From NCBI GenBank assembly GCA_013152845.1, contig JAADFM010000166.1, positions 1-15,670 of the forward strand: a stretch of DNA of 15,670 bases, in the 5' to 3' direction. Each line of letters opens with the position of its first letter. Position 1 is the first letter of the stretch. The stretch comes from Methanobacteriota archaeon. GTDB taxonomy: Archaea; Hydrothermarchaeota; Hydrothermarchaeia; Hydrothermarchaeales; JAADFM01. The position numbers and the translations under genes are program-made. The notes under the pieces were generated by a model. It did not search any database, was not told the origin of the DNA, and saw only the letters and a program-made list of their open reading frames with translations. Below, one piece after another: positions 1 to 6,482 of the stretch.

Positions 1-500
1 ACCTTGCCGTCTGGCCCGAGCATGGCGTCGCAGAACTTGATGCCCACGTCCACCGGGCCGGTGGTCTTCTTGGTCTTCAGATTGACCTCATAGACCTGCC
101 CACCCAGGGTGCCCACAACAAGGGTCTCACCATCGGACAGGAGGGTCACACCATGGGTTCCGCCCTGCTTCTCGGGCATGCCCTCGCCGGTCATCTCGCC
201 GATGTCCATACCCGCAAGCTTACCGGCAGTCTCACTGCCGCCCTTGAGGCCCTTAGGCTTCACTCTCTTGGGCATGTAGTTGGCCGGGTCCTTTGTGAAC
301 TCCGTAAGGTCAATCACGGCCGCATGGCCACCTTCACCCGCTATATAGGCAGTACCGATGAGGTACTGGGGTGCCGGCGCCTCAGTGGTTGCTGGCGGAG
401 CTGCTGTCTCAGCAGGGGGTGCGGCTTCCTTTTTTGCACACCCGGCTACGAACATTCCCATCAAGAGAATGCTCAGCATCAATAATACATCTTTTCTCAC
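1..500 (-). CDS. Secreted lipoprotein with beta-propeller-like repeats (3' end outside window)
   Basis: The gene reads leftward and runs off the window, so only about 166 N-terminal residues are visible. It starts at GTG (498-500), preceded by a good Shine-Dalgarno GGAGGTG at 506-512. The product begins with a lipoprotein signal peptide (positive MRKD, hydrophobic stretch, lipobox VAGC with the modified Cys near residue 20), then a Pro/Ala/Thr-rich linker typical of surface lipoproteins. The visible folded part has strands of the type DGETLVVGT...GGQVYEV and a following GPDGKV, the pattern of YVTN/beta-propeller proteins. Inference: an extracytoplasmic, membrane-tethered propeller. The visible portion has no CXXCH heme motif. 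The function is unknown; the neighbouring respiratory cluster makes a redox or sensory role possible, but nothing in the sequence proves it. Confidence 0.75.
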   Translation of the reverse strand, partial: MRKDVLLMLSILLMGMFVAGCAKKEAAPPAETAAPPATTEAPAPQYLIGTAYIAGEGGHAAVIDLTEFTKDPANYMPKRVKPKGLKGGSETAGKLAGMDIGEMTGEGMPEKQGGTHGVTLLSDGETLVVGTLGGQVYEVNLKTKKTTGPVDVGIKFCDAMLGPDGK

Positions 501-573
501 ACATTCACCTCCTTATTGGGATTTAAAATCGAGCTGTTGCGCCCGATCTTAATAACCCCCGGTGGGGACTTAT

Positions 574-584
574 CATATATAAAG
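574..584 (-). promoter_or_regulatory. TATA box of the lipoprotein gene
   Basis: On the minus strand this reads CTTTATATATG, a classical archaeal TATA box. Transcription would start about 25 bases downstream, near 550-553, giving a leader of about 50 bases that carries the Shine-Dalgarno at 506-512 before the GTG start at 500. Confidence 0.6.
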
Positions 585-608
585 GGTATGAAAATATTAA
601 TACTCTGG

Positions 609-630
609 CTTGCAAATTATAATTTGCAAG
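609..630. repeat. Perfect 22-bp palindrome upstream of the lipoprotein promoter
   Basis: The left arm CTTGCAAATTA is followed immediately by its exact reverse complement, with no spacer. It lies about 40 bp upstream of the lipoprotein TATA box and about 15 bp beyond the stop codon of the membrane-bound regulator gene. A spacer-free, AT-rich palindrome in this position fits a dimeric repressor or activator site better than an RNA hairpin, though either is possible. Confidence 0.6.
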
Positions 631-633
631 TTT

Positions 634-644
634 GAAAAGAAAAA
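634..644 (-). terminator. T-run terminator after the membrane-bound regulator
   Basis: Directly after the TAA stop at 645-647 the minus strand reads TTTTTCTTTTC, the oligo-T type of archaeal terminator. It needs no hairpin, although the palindrome at 609-630 follows immediately. Confidence 0.4.
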
Positions 645-1466
645 TTATCTTATGATTATTTTGGGTGGAGCTACATAGATTTCCTGCTCGTAGACCGTCA
701 CCCACTCCTCTCTGGGGTAGAAAAAGACCTCCACCACGAGAGTGTGGTCTATCTTTGAGTCCATGGTCCTCATGGTGAACTCGAAGCTCTTGGTGATTTC
801 AGGGTTTGTATAGAGGTTGTCAAGGAAGACATATACGCCGTCCCCTGCCTCCTCCACCTCTATTCCCTTGCCCTTGATATTGCCTATGACGAATCCATCG
901 CCGGGGACGACCTTCAATCTGAAGGTAAGGTTTTTCACGGTGACGTCCCCCATGTTCCTGACATCTATCCTGCCCACCTTGCTCTCATTGGCTGCCAGTA
1001 CCTCGGGTATCCCATAGACCCCCACCTCGAATTCAGGAAGGAACAGGGGCTTGGCCTCCCTTGTGACATTAAGGGGCTCCTTGTTCTCCACGTCCCCGCT
1101 CCCTGGGAGGGACTGCGAGATGAGAAAACCCCCCACGAACCCGATGACCAGGAAAATCGCTCCTGCCAGGACCAGCTGCTCCCTGTCAGTCTCCCTCTCC
1201 ACCGGGACCTCCAGGCGCTCGGCACTCTCCAGGAAGACCAGGGCCTTCTTCCCCTGCTCGGAGAGGACGTACTTCTTGTGCTTGTCCTGCTGGAGGAGGG
1301 GCCTCACCTTCTCCAGGTGGAACCTCAGCTTGCCGCTTTCGATACCCAGGCCCTCCATGAGTTCGGTGTACATCATGGGGCGCCTGCTTACGAGGCGGAT
1401 TATCTCCTTCCTGTAGGGATGGCTGAGCATCTGGAAGATGTCGCCGTTTTCGGGTTCCTCGCTCAT
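645..1466 (-). CDS. Membrane-anchored winged-helix (ArsR-like) regulator with extracytoplasmic domain
   Basis: About 273 residues. Residues ~10-75 form a winged helix of the archaeal ArsR-like type (LSHPYRKEIIRLVSRRP, then TELMEGLGIESGKLRFHLEKV and a basic wing KHKKYVLSEQGKKAL). A single membrane helix follows at ~98-117, then a beta-rich domain of about 150 residues with Ig/CARDB-like sequence (VGRIDVRNMGDVTVKNLTFRLKV). Topology predicts DNA binding inside and the beta domain outside: a one-component transmembrane regulator. I chose ATG 1466 (MSEEPEN); an in-frame TTG at 1493 would add nine residues, and neither start has a clear Shine-Dalgarno. The gene is divergent from ccdA and the cytochrome operon, its most obvious candidate target; the palindrome just beyond its 3' end is another. 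The ligand is unknown. Confidence 0.75.
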   Translation of the reverse strand: MSEEPENGDIFQMLSHPYRKEIIRLVSRRPMMYTELMEGLGIESGKLRFHLEKVRPLLQQDKHKKYVLSEQGKKALVFLESAERLEVPVERETDREQLVLAGAIFLVIGFVGGFLISQSLPGSGDVENKEPLNVTREAKPLFLPEFEVGVYGIPEVLAANESKVGRIDVRNMGDVTVKNLTFRLKVVPGDGFVIGNIKGKGIEVEEAGDGVYVFLDNLYTNPEITKSFEFTMRTMDSKIDHTLVVEVFFYPREEWVTVYEQEIYVAPPKIIIR

Positions 1467-1634
1467 TTCATCCAGTAGGATGTCCCCAAACAAATAAGAA
1501 ACTTTCTATTCATGCTCCCCCTCGAAGACCTTCCCCACAAGGTGATTTGGCCCTGCAAAAGCGGTAATCCGTGGCCATTGCGGTCATGGATGGTATACAG
1601 GGCAGCATGTTTTTGTTTGAAGATGTTAGGCGGG

Positions 1635-2378
1635 ATGCCCTATACCATGGTGGACGTCCCATCCATTGCCGTTGCCTTCGCCGGGGGGGTCCTCTCCGTA
1701 ACCTCCCCCTGTGTGCTGCCCCTGGTACCTGTAATCATGGCGGGCTCGGTGGGCCACCGGCTGCGGCCTTTGGCCATCGTACTTGGGATGTCCCTCTCCT
1801 TCAGCATCATGGGCGGGGCGGTCTCGGCAGTCGGTGTCATCTCCCCCCTCCAGGGCCAGCTCCTCCGCGAGCTGGCCATCGCCCTCATCATCGTCTTCGG
1901 CCTCTTCCTTGCATCTGACAGGCTCAACACATACTTCGTCATGAAAAGCAGCCTGGCGGTGGGCCGCCTCAGGGGCCTGGCCAAGCGGAGGGCAGGAGGG
2001 CGGGAGGGACAGGACAGGGGAGGGCTGCTCGGCCCCTTCATACTGGGCATGTCCCTTGGGGTGGTCTGGATACCCTGCGTCGGACCGGTCCTGGGGGCCA
2101 TCCTCATGTACGTGGCCATGGGCGGGAACATCCTCCAGGGAATCCTCCTCCTCTTTGTCTACTCCATGGGGCTGGGCCTGCCCATGCTGGCGGTGGCCTA
2201 TGCAGGAAAATACGCCTCTGCCAGGCTCGGGGCCGTCTCCGAGAAGAGCCATGCCATTAAGAAGGCGGCCGGGGTGGTCCTGGTCCTGGCCGGGCTGGCC
2301 ATGCTCATGGGCCTGGACCGCACCATCCAGATACTGCTGGCACCCTACCTGCCGACCATAGAATATATAAGCCAGTGA
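1635..2378 (+). CDS. ccdA: CcdA-type thiol-disulfide electron-transfer membrane protein
   Basis: About 247 residues with six hydrophobic segments. CcdA/DsbD-beta proteins carry electrons from cytoplasmic thioredoxin across the membrane, keeping apocytochrome c cysteines reduced for heme attachment. The two family motifs with the redox cysteines are present: TSPCVLPLVP (Cys26) in helix 1 and WIPCVGPVLG (Cys148) in the helix that opens the second half, matching the internal pseudo-repeat of the family. A charged loop (about residues 110-130, RLRGLAKRRAGGREGQ) links the two halves. The start is uncertain: ATG 1635 or ATG 1647 both give a normal-length protein, and the open frame reaches back to 1512 with non-conserved sequence. 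It lies 19 bp upstream of the decaheme cytochrome gene, which fits a role in cytochrome maturation. Overall identification is strong. Confidence 0.88.
   Translation: MPYTMVDVPSIAVAFAGGVLSVTSPCVLPLVPVIMAGSVGHRLRPLAIVLGMSLSFSIMGGAVSAVGVISPLQGQLLRELAIALIIVFGLFLASDRLNTYFVMKSSLAVGRLRGLAKRRAGGREGQDRGGLLGPFILGMSLGVVWIPCVGPVLGAILMYVAMGGNILQGILLLFVYSMGLGLPMLAVAYAGKYASARLGAVSEKSHAIKKAAGVVLVLAGLAMLMGLDRTIQILLAPYLPTIEYISQ
2362..2371 (+). promoter_or_regulatory. Probable TATA box for the cytochrome/Rieske/cytochrome b genes
   Basis: The sequence AATATATAAG lies inside the last codons of ccdA, about 30 bases before the cytochrome ATG at 2398. That spacing puts the transcript start within about 10 bases of the ATG. 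This agrees with the absence of a Shine-Dalgarno (TTTACTCATTAATGAT precedes the ATG), so this gene may be read from an almost leaderless transcript. Confidence 0.45.
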
Positions 2379-2397
2379 TTTTTTACTCATTAATGAT

Positions 2398-4188
2398 ATG
2401 CGCCTCCTGAGTCTCCTCATTTGTATCCTCCTGGCCCTGCCTCCGGTCGCGGCCGCGGGGTCCAGCTGCACCTTCTGCCACTCCAACCGGACACTCATGG
2501 ATGAGCTGGGCTTCCCCGGGTTCTACTTCACCGACGAAGAGGTCTGGAACCAGTCGAAGATGCTCAGGACCGGGGTGGGAGGCCCGACATGCCAGGACTG
2601 CCACCTCGGCGACCCCGGGAACTGCACGGCCGGGGGGGCCCACCTGGGGATGCCGCGGCCCATCGCGGTTTCCCTGGAAGGCTTCGGTCCGGCAGACAGG
2701 TACGAGCACCTCCCCAACCTGACCCCGCAGAAGGGGCGCTACCCCCTCAACATGCTGCCAGGAGACTTCAGCCTCAAGACCGTCCTCTACCACGAGCGCA
2801 ACCCCACAAATTACGCCCCCAACAGCACCCTCATCGAGGCCACCTGCGGCAAGTGCCACAGGGAGCAGGTGGAAGACTTCCTAAAAAGCCCCATGGGAAA
2901 CGCCACCGCCCAGTCCTCATATCCGAGCTTCACGGACCCGCCGGGTCCCCACAACTGCGGCTACTGGCGGGTGAACACCGAGAAGATCAGGGCGGAACTC
3001 GCCGTGAATTATTCCGACAAGCAGGCCCAGGTTGTTGACCGGGTCTGCCAGCAGTGCCACACCGGCTGCCTGGACTGCCACTACCAGCCCTTCCTGGACA
3101 AGGGGCGCCACTACTTCTCCAGGACGGTTCCCACCGAATCCTGCGAGAGCGGCGGCGGCAGGGGCATCTGCCACGCAGGGGCCGAGGACTTCCGCCGGGG
3201 GGCGGGGTACAACCGGGACCTGACCTCCCTGCCGGAGCTGCCCCGGGACGCCCATGCCGCGGCGAACATGACCTGCACCGACTGCCACCAAAGGGACGGC
3301 CACCTCTTCAGGAGGGAGGTCAAAAACTGCGGCCAGTGCCACCGGGAGGCCGTGGAAGGGATGGAGGAGAGCGTCCACCGCAACCTCTCCTGCGAGGCCT
3401 GCCACATCCAGACCCTCGGGGGCTACCAGATGACCATCTGGGGGCCGGGGGAGTACTACGGGGTGGTCTCCCCCCTGGTGAAGAACAACTACTACGGCGT
3501 CCTCTCGGAGCCCATCCTCATCAGGGACCAGGACGGGATATGGATACCAGTCAAGGCCCTGCCCCAGGCCGTCCTCAATATCAGGGGTGAGATGTCCCCC
3601 ACCGGGATAATGTTCCGCAACCTCCCGGGGGTCCACAACAGGTCCAGGGACGCTTATGCCGTGGTCGGGACCTTCAAGGACCTGCCCAAAAACAACAACG
3701 CCGTGCTGTGGGTCCACATGGACAAGGCGTCCCATGCCCTGGGCCCCGCCCGCAGCTGCCCGGACTGCCACACAACCGGCATCCAGCAGGCGGCCTCCTC
3801 CTGGATAGCCTACGGGGAGCACGTCTATCCCCCCCTCAACAGGTCCTTCACCGGGAGGTACCGGGTGGTGGGCAACGCCACCGGGCTCTACATCACCGAC
3901 ATCCAGACCACCTCCCCAATCTCCATCAAGGACCTGGGCCATGCCTCTGACTTCCTGCCCTGGGCCTTCGGGTTCAGCTGGACGGTCCGGGGCGATTTCT
4001 CTCTTCCCGCAAAAGACGAAGACGCATGCAGGGCGGACCGGAACTGCACCTCATGCCACGGCCCGGGCCACGCCACCGTAAACCCCGCCTACCTCAGGCA
4101 GCGCCCGGCCCTGGAACGGATATTCCTGGGTGCCCTCCTGGCCCTGCTGGTGGCCCTGTACTTCCTCCTCGGAGGCCGGGAGAGATGA
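2398..4188 (+). CDS. Exported decaheme c-type cytochrome with C-terminal membrane anchor
   Basis: 596 residues. A signal peptide (1-20, ending PPVAAA) precedes ten canonical CXXCH heme sites at Cys24, 65, 150, 217, 224, 293, 311, 332, 454 and 550. An eleventh, unusual C-x8-CH occurs at Cys249/Cys258-His259. Sites 217 and 224 are only seven residues apart, and a 117-residue heme-free stretch (337-453) may form a separate beta domain or a catalytic or docking region. A membrane helix at ~575-591 followed by GGRER anchors the C terminus. The sequence also holds eleven N-x-S/T sequons. Rieske and cytochrome b genes follow directly, with an ATGA overlap to the Rieske gene. Inference: it accepts electrons from the Rieske/cytochrome b module and passes them to an external or soluble acceptor. 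It could instead be an enzyme of the multiheme reductase type; no CXXCK active-site motif is visible. Confidence 0.9.
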   Translation: MRLLSLLICILLALPPVAAAGSSCTFCHSNRTLMDELGFPGFYFTDEEVWNQSKMLRTGVGGPTCQDCHLGDPGNCTAGGAHLGMPRPIAVSLEGFGPADRYEHLPNLTPQKGRYPLNMLPGDFSLKTVLYHERNPTNYAPNSTLIEATCGKCHREQVEDFLKSPMGNATAQSSYPSFTDPPGPHNCGYWRVNTEKIRAELAVNYSDKQAQVVDRVCQQCHTGCLDCHYQPFLDKGRHYFSRTVPTESCESGGGRGICHAGAEDFRRGAGYNRDLTSLPELPRDAHAAANMTCTDCHQRDGHLFRREVKNCGQCHREAVEGMEESVHRNLSCEACHIQTLGGYQMTIWGPGEYYGVVSPLVKNNYYGVLSEPILIRDQDGIWIPVKALPQAVLNIRGEMSPTGIMFRNLPGVHNRSRDAYAVVGTFKDLPKNNNAVLWVHMDKASHALGPARSCPDCHTTGIQQAASSWIAYGEHVYPPLNRSFTGRYRVVGNATGLYITDIQTTSPISIKDLGHASDFLPWAFGFSWTVRGDFSLPAKDEDACRADRNCTSCHGPGHATVNPAYLRQRPALERIFLGALLALLVALYFLLGGRER

Positions 4189-4628
4189 GGGTCTCGAGGA
4201 GGGCGGTTCTCGGGGCCGTGGCAAGACTCCTTGCAGGTGTGGGGCTGCTGGGCCTCGCCCTCTCCGGCTATTCCCTGAAGGCAGGGGCACCCGGAAGGGT
4301 CAGCAGCTCCGGGACCTCCGGGGAGGTCATGGTCATAAAACTCGATGACCTCCCGGACCCCGGGACGGTGAAGTTCACCGCAGGTGGGGTCCCGGGAATC
4401 CTCGTGAGGTTCAACGGGCAGCTGAAGGCCTTCACCGCCACCTGTACCCACATGGGCTGCCCGGTCAGCGGCAAGAAGCTGGCCACCGAGGGGCTGCTGG
4501 TCTGCCCGTGCCACGGCTCCACCTACGACCCCCTCACAGGGAAACGCCTCTCGGGCCCGGCCCCCAGGCCCCTCCGTGAGATGGCCGTCCAGGTCCGGGA
4601 AGGTAACATCTACGCCAGTGCGGTATAG
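4185..4628 (+). CDS. Rieske [2Fe-2S] protein with Tat signal
   Basis: 147 residues. The N terminus has a twin-arginine signal (SRRAVLG at 4-10) and a hydrophobic segment (~11-30) that probably stays as the membrane anchor. The Rieske fold follows, with cluster ligands in CTHMGC (Cys87, His89; Cys92 is the disulfide partner) and CPCHGS (Cys107, His110; Cys109 is the partner), then the Pro loop GPAPRPL. In the family this subunit takes the first electron from quinol at the outer face and hands it to a c-type cytochrome. ATG 4185 overlaps the stop of the decaheme gene (ATGA), and GGAGG at 4171-4175 is well placed. Cytochrome b follows 15 bp downstream. All cluster residues are present, so the protein should be functional. 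Confidence 0.92.
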   Translation: MRVSRRAVLGAVARLLAGVGLLGLALSGYSLKAGAPGRVSSSGTSGEVMVIKLDDLPDPGTVKFTAGGVPGILVRFNGQLKAFTATCTHMGCPVSGKKLATEGLLVCPCHGSTYDPLTGKRLSGPAPRPLREMAVQVREGNIYASAV

Positions 4629-4643
4629 GAGGTCTTTTGAGGA

Positions 4644-5567
4644 ATGGCGCTTTTCAGCTGGGAACCCGGGAGGTTGAAAAACCCCCTCTACTGGCTCAGT
4701 GCCGTCTCCGCCACCTGCCTCATCGTCCTCACCCTGACCGGGGCCGTCCTGGCCCTCTGGTACGAGCCCGCCCCTGAGCGGGCCTACGGGAGCATGGTCT
4801 ACATCCAGAGGTACGTCCACTTCGGGGACCTCCTCCTGGCCCTCCACCACTGGGCCACCCACCTCCTCCTGGTCTCCATCATCCTGCACCTCCTCAGGGT
4901 CTTCTACATGGGCACCTACAGGGGGAGGATGGGGACCGCCTGGGTTACCAGCGCACTCTTCCTGGTGGTGGCCGTCCTCTTCGTGTTCTCGGGCTACCTC
5001 CTGCGGTGGGACGAGCTGGGCTACTGGTCCGTGCGGGTGACGGCCTCCATCGTGGGCTACACGCCCCTTGTGGGCCGGGGGCTTGAGAACTTCATCCTGG
5101 GCGGGGGTGATATCACCTCCAGGACCCTGGCCAGGTTCTACCTGTGGCACATCGGCATCCTGCCCCTGGCCGCCCTCCTCCTCCTGGGCTACCACTACTA
5201 CCTGATAAACAAGAGGAAGATATACTGGGCCGAGGTGGGGGTGGGGTTCATCGTCCTGGGGTTCCTGGTGATGTACTCGGTCCTGCAACCCTTCGCCCTG
5301 GGGCCCGAACCCTCGCCGGAACTCCAGACCACCCTGAAGCCCATCTGGCTCTTCCTCTGGCTATACTCGATAGAACGCTCCCTGCCGCCGGGGCTGAACT
5401 TTTTGAACATCCTCATCCTCCTGGCCCTGCTAGCGTTTGTTACCTTCCTCCCCTACCTGGACAGGGGCGATGACCCGAGATGGAGGCTGAGGGTCGCCGT
5501 CCCCCTCCTTGCGGTACTGCTCCTGCTCTCCCTTGTCGGCTACCTCTGGGATGCACCGCTGAAATAG
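4644..5567 (+). CDS. Cytochrome b of a bc/b6f-like quinol-oxidising complex
   Basis: 307 residues with about eight hydrophobic helices, so the b6-like and subunit IV-like parts are fused but short. Helix B has the heme ligand pair His68-x13-His82 and helix D has His169-x14-His184; the x14 spacing in helix D is the b6 type. The family sequence after helix C is recognisable (SGYLLRWDELGYWSVRV then PLVGRGLENFILGG). The usual quinol-site PEWY is altered to PIWL (residues 233-236), so the glutamate is missing. A Shine-Dalgarno AGGAGGT precedes the ATG. With the Rieske protein and decaheme cytochrome this should form a membrane complex moving electrons from quinol to c hemes. The altered PEWY motif leaves open whether it works as a full Q-cycle enzyme. 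Confidence 0.9.
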   Translation: MALFSWEPGRLKNPLYWLSAVSATCLIVLTLTGAVLALWYEPAPERAYGSMVYIQRYVHFGDLLLALHHWATHLLLVSIILHLLRVFYMGTYRGRMGTAWVTSALFLVVAVLFVFSGYLLRWDELGYWSVRVTASIVGYTPLVGRGLENFILGGGDITSRTLARFYLWHIGILPLAALLLLGYHYYLINKRKIYWAEVGVGFIVLGFLVMYSVLQPFALGPEPSPELQTTLKPIWLFLWLYSIERSLPPGLNFLNILILLALLAFVTFLPYLDRGDDPRWRLRVAVPLLAVLLLLSLVGYLWDAPLK

Positions 5568-5569
5568 GC

Positions 5570-5633
5570 GGGGATAAGTGGGGGTCAGAAAATGCAAGGG
5601 GTGAACTCACATCAACCTGACGCACTTATCCCC
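5570..5633. terminator. Inverted repeat between convergent operons, probable terminator structure
   Basis: Arms GGGGATAAGTG (5570-5580) and CACTTATCCCC (5623-5633) are perfectly complementary. The stem can extend inward after a small bulge by GTCAG (5584-5588) with CTGAC (5617-5621). The loop contains a minor GTGA/TCAC pair. It sits just past the cytochrome b stop and faces the 3' end of the sulfur operon on the other strand, which suits transcript end formation or 3' end protection. Nothing else is evident in the 134-bp gap. Confidence 0.45.
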
Positions 5634-5674
5634 ACCCCCCATTTTCCTGGGGTGCAATATTAAGTTTTCCCTTG

Positions 5675-5688
5675 AAAAATAGGAAAGA
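5675..5688 (-). terminator. T-run terminator of the rhodanese-YeeE-Dsr operon
   Basis: Reading the minus strand after the stop at 5702-5704, the sequence CTTTCCTATTTTTC appears within 30 bases, an oligo-T terminator of archaeal type. Confidence 0.35.
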
Positions 5689-5701
5689 ATCCTGGCAGGG
5701 T

Positions 5702-5875
5702 CTACCACCAGGATATCGCTTTCTCGCTTTCGAAGATGGCCTCCAGGAGGCCAGGGTAGTCAGGGTCCCCTTCGTAGAGCCTTACCACCTTGACCTCGTG
5801 CTCTGCCTTGTGGGCCTCAATTATCCTCTCCACGGCAGGACAGGGTTCGGACCGCAATATCTCCAGTATCTTCAT
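5702..5875 (-). CDS. 57-residue DsrH/TusB-like small protein, copy 1
   Basis: Small acidic protein starting MKILEILRSEP and ending ISWW. It is the last gene of the seven-gene sulfur operon and follows the Cys-free DsrE-like gene by 9 bp. A GTG at 5884 is in frame, but the paralogue at 13673 starts at the equivalent ATG, so ATG 5875 is preferred; GGTGG lies just before it. The two copies agree at roughly two thirds of positions, including the start, HKAEH, KVV, LYEG and the C-terminal SWW. Position in the triad, a KILEIL-type first strand and a terminal Trp recall DsrH/TusB, the third subunit of DsrEFH, but at about 60% of its usual length. That assignment is an inference. Cys12 is absent in copy 2 and so is not a conserved carrier. 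Confidence 0.7.
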   Translation of the reverse strand: MKILEILRSEPCPAVERIIEAHKAEHEVKVVRLYEGDPDYPGLLEAIFESEKAISWW

Positions 5876-5884
5876 CTCCACCAC

Positions 5885-6175
5885 CTAGAAGGGCACGATG
5901 AAGTCTGCCTCCAGGAGCCTCTGGGGCAGGTCCTCATCCGAGATGTACTCTATGTAGTCCGCGGCGTTCTCCTCGTTGTTGGAATACACCCTGCCACCGG
6001 CGTCCACTATCCATTCCAGGTTCTCGTCGATGTAAGGGTTCCTCTGCAGCACCACATCCAGCACGAAAACATGGACCTCGTGGCCGGCCAGGAGCATCCC
6101 GAGACTTGAGCGGGAGAACTCGCTCTGGCGGAACCGGCCCTCGTCCCTGAGCAGAAAGGCGATCTTGCGCTCCAT
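5885..6175 (-). CDS. DsrE-superfamily protein without cysteine (DsrF-like), copy 1
   Basis: 96 residues. It begins KIAFLLRDEG, a typical first strand of the DsrE/DsrF fold, and continues SSLGMLLAGHEVHVFVLDV, the helix-strand pattern of the family. It contains no cysteine, so it cannot itself carry persulfide and is more likely a structural partner of the Cys-bearing neighbour, as DsrF is to DsrE. Its ATG follows the stop of that neighbour with no gap, which implies coupled translation. The copy at 13856-14155 matches over the whole length (SRS/ALG..L.GHE, ENLEWI, SNN, EYIS/M and the end IVPF/Y). Naming it DsrF is an inference from position. Confidence 0.78.
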   Translation of the reverse strand: MERKIAFLLRDEGRFRQSEFSRSSLGMLLAGHEVHVFVLDVVLQRNPYIDENLEWIVDAGGRVYSNNEENAADYIEYISDEDLPQRLLEADFIVPF

Positions 6176-6481
6176 CTAGAACACCACGTACCTGTCCACC
6201 TGGGATGCCATCCGGGCGTTCCAGTCCTGGTTGGAGTGCTTCACGCCCTCGAGCTCGGGTTTGAAGGTCTTGTCCAGGTCGAATCCCTTGTAGGTCTTGT
6301 CGCACATGGCCACTTCTGCCCCTGCATCCAGGAGTTCCTGGAATTCCGGGTCCTGGGTCAGGAACACGGAATCTGCCGTGAAAAATATCCTGACCCCGAT
6401 ACCCTTGTCCCGGGCCGCCTTGGTGAGGCCCACCACGTGGTTCAGATGCCTATCGGTTGAAACCAGGATACCCAGTTCCAT
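6176..6481 (-). CDS. DsrE-family sulfur-transfer protein with conserved cysteine, copy 1
   Basis: 101 residues of DsrE/TusD-like sequence: first strand MELGILVSTD, then HVVGLTKAARDKGIGVRIFFTADSV, and AEVAMCDKTYKG with Cys60 placed after the central strand, where DsrE/TusD have their persulfide-carrying cysteine. The copy at 14157 keeps the same CDKTY motif (Cys62). Family role: takes sulfane sulfur from TusA or a related donor and passes it on within a DsrEFH-type complex in the cytoplasm. The start ATG 6481 has GGAGGGA close upstream and lies one base after the YeeE stop. The C terminus VDRYVVF is identical in both copies. Confidence 0.82.
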   Translation of the reverse strand: MELGILVSTDRHLNHVVGLTKAARDKGIGVRIFFTADSVFLTQDPEFQELLDAGAEVAMCDKTYKGFDLDKTFKPELEGVKHSNQDWNARMASQVDRYVVF

Positions 6482-6482
6482 C

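Noticed and set aside
1626..2498. Minus-strand open frame of 290 codons opposite ccdA
   Set aside because: Composition is that of reversed membrane-protein codons; the plus-strand CcdA motifs are decisive.
2917..3942. Minus-strand open frame of 341 codons opposite the decaheme cytochrome
   Set aside because: An artefact of high GC; no motif, while the plus strand holds the regular CXXCH sites.
4089..5288. Minus-strand open frame of 399 codons opposite the Rieske and cytochrome b genes
   Set aside because: Low-complexity Glu/Asp/Gly/Pro/His composition; the opposite strand carries conserved Rieske and heme motifs and a ribosome site.
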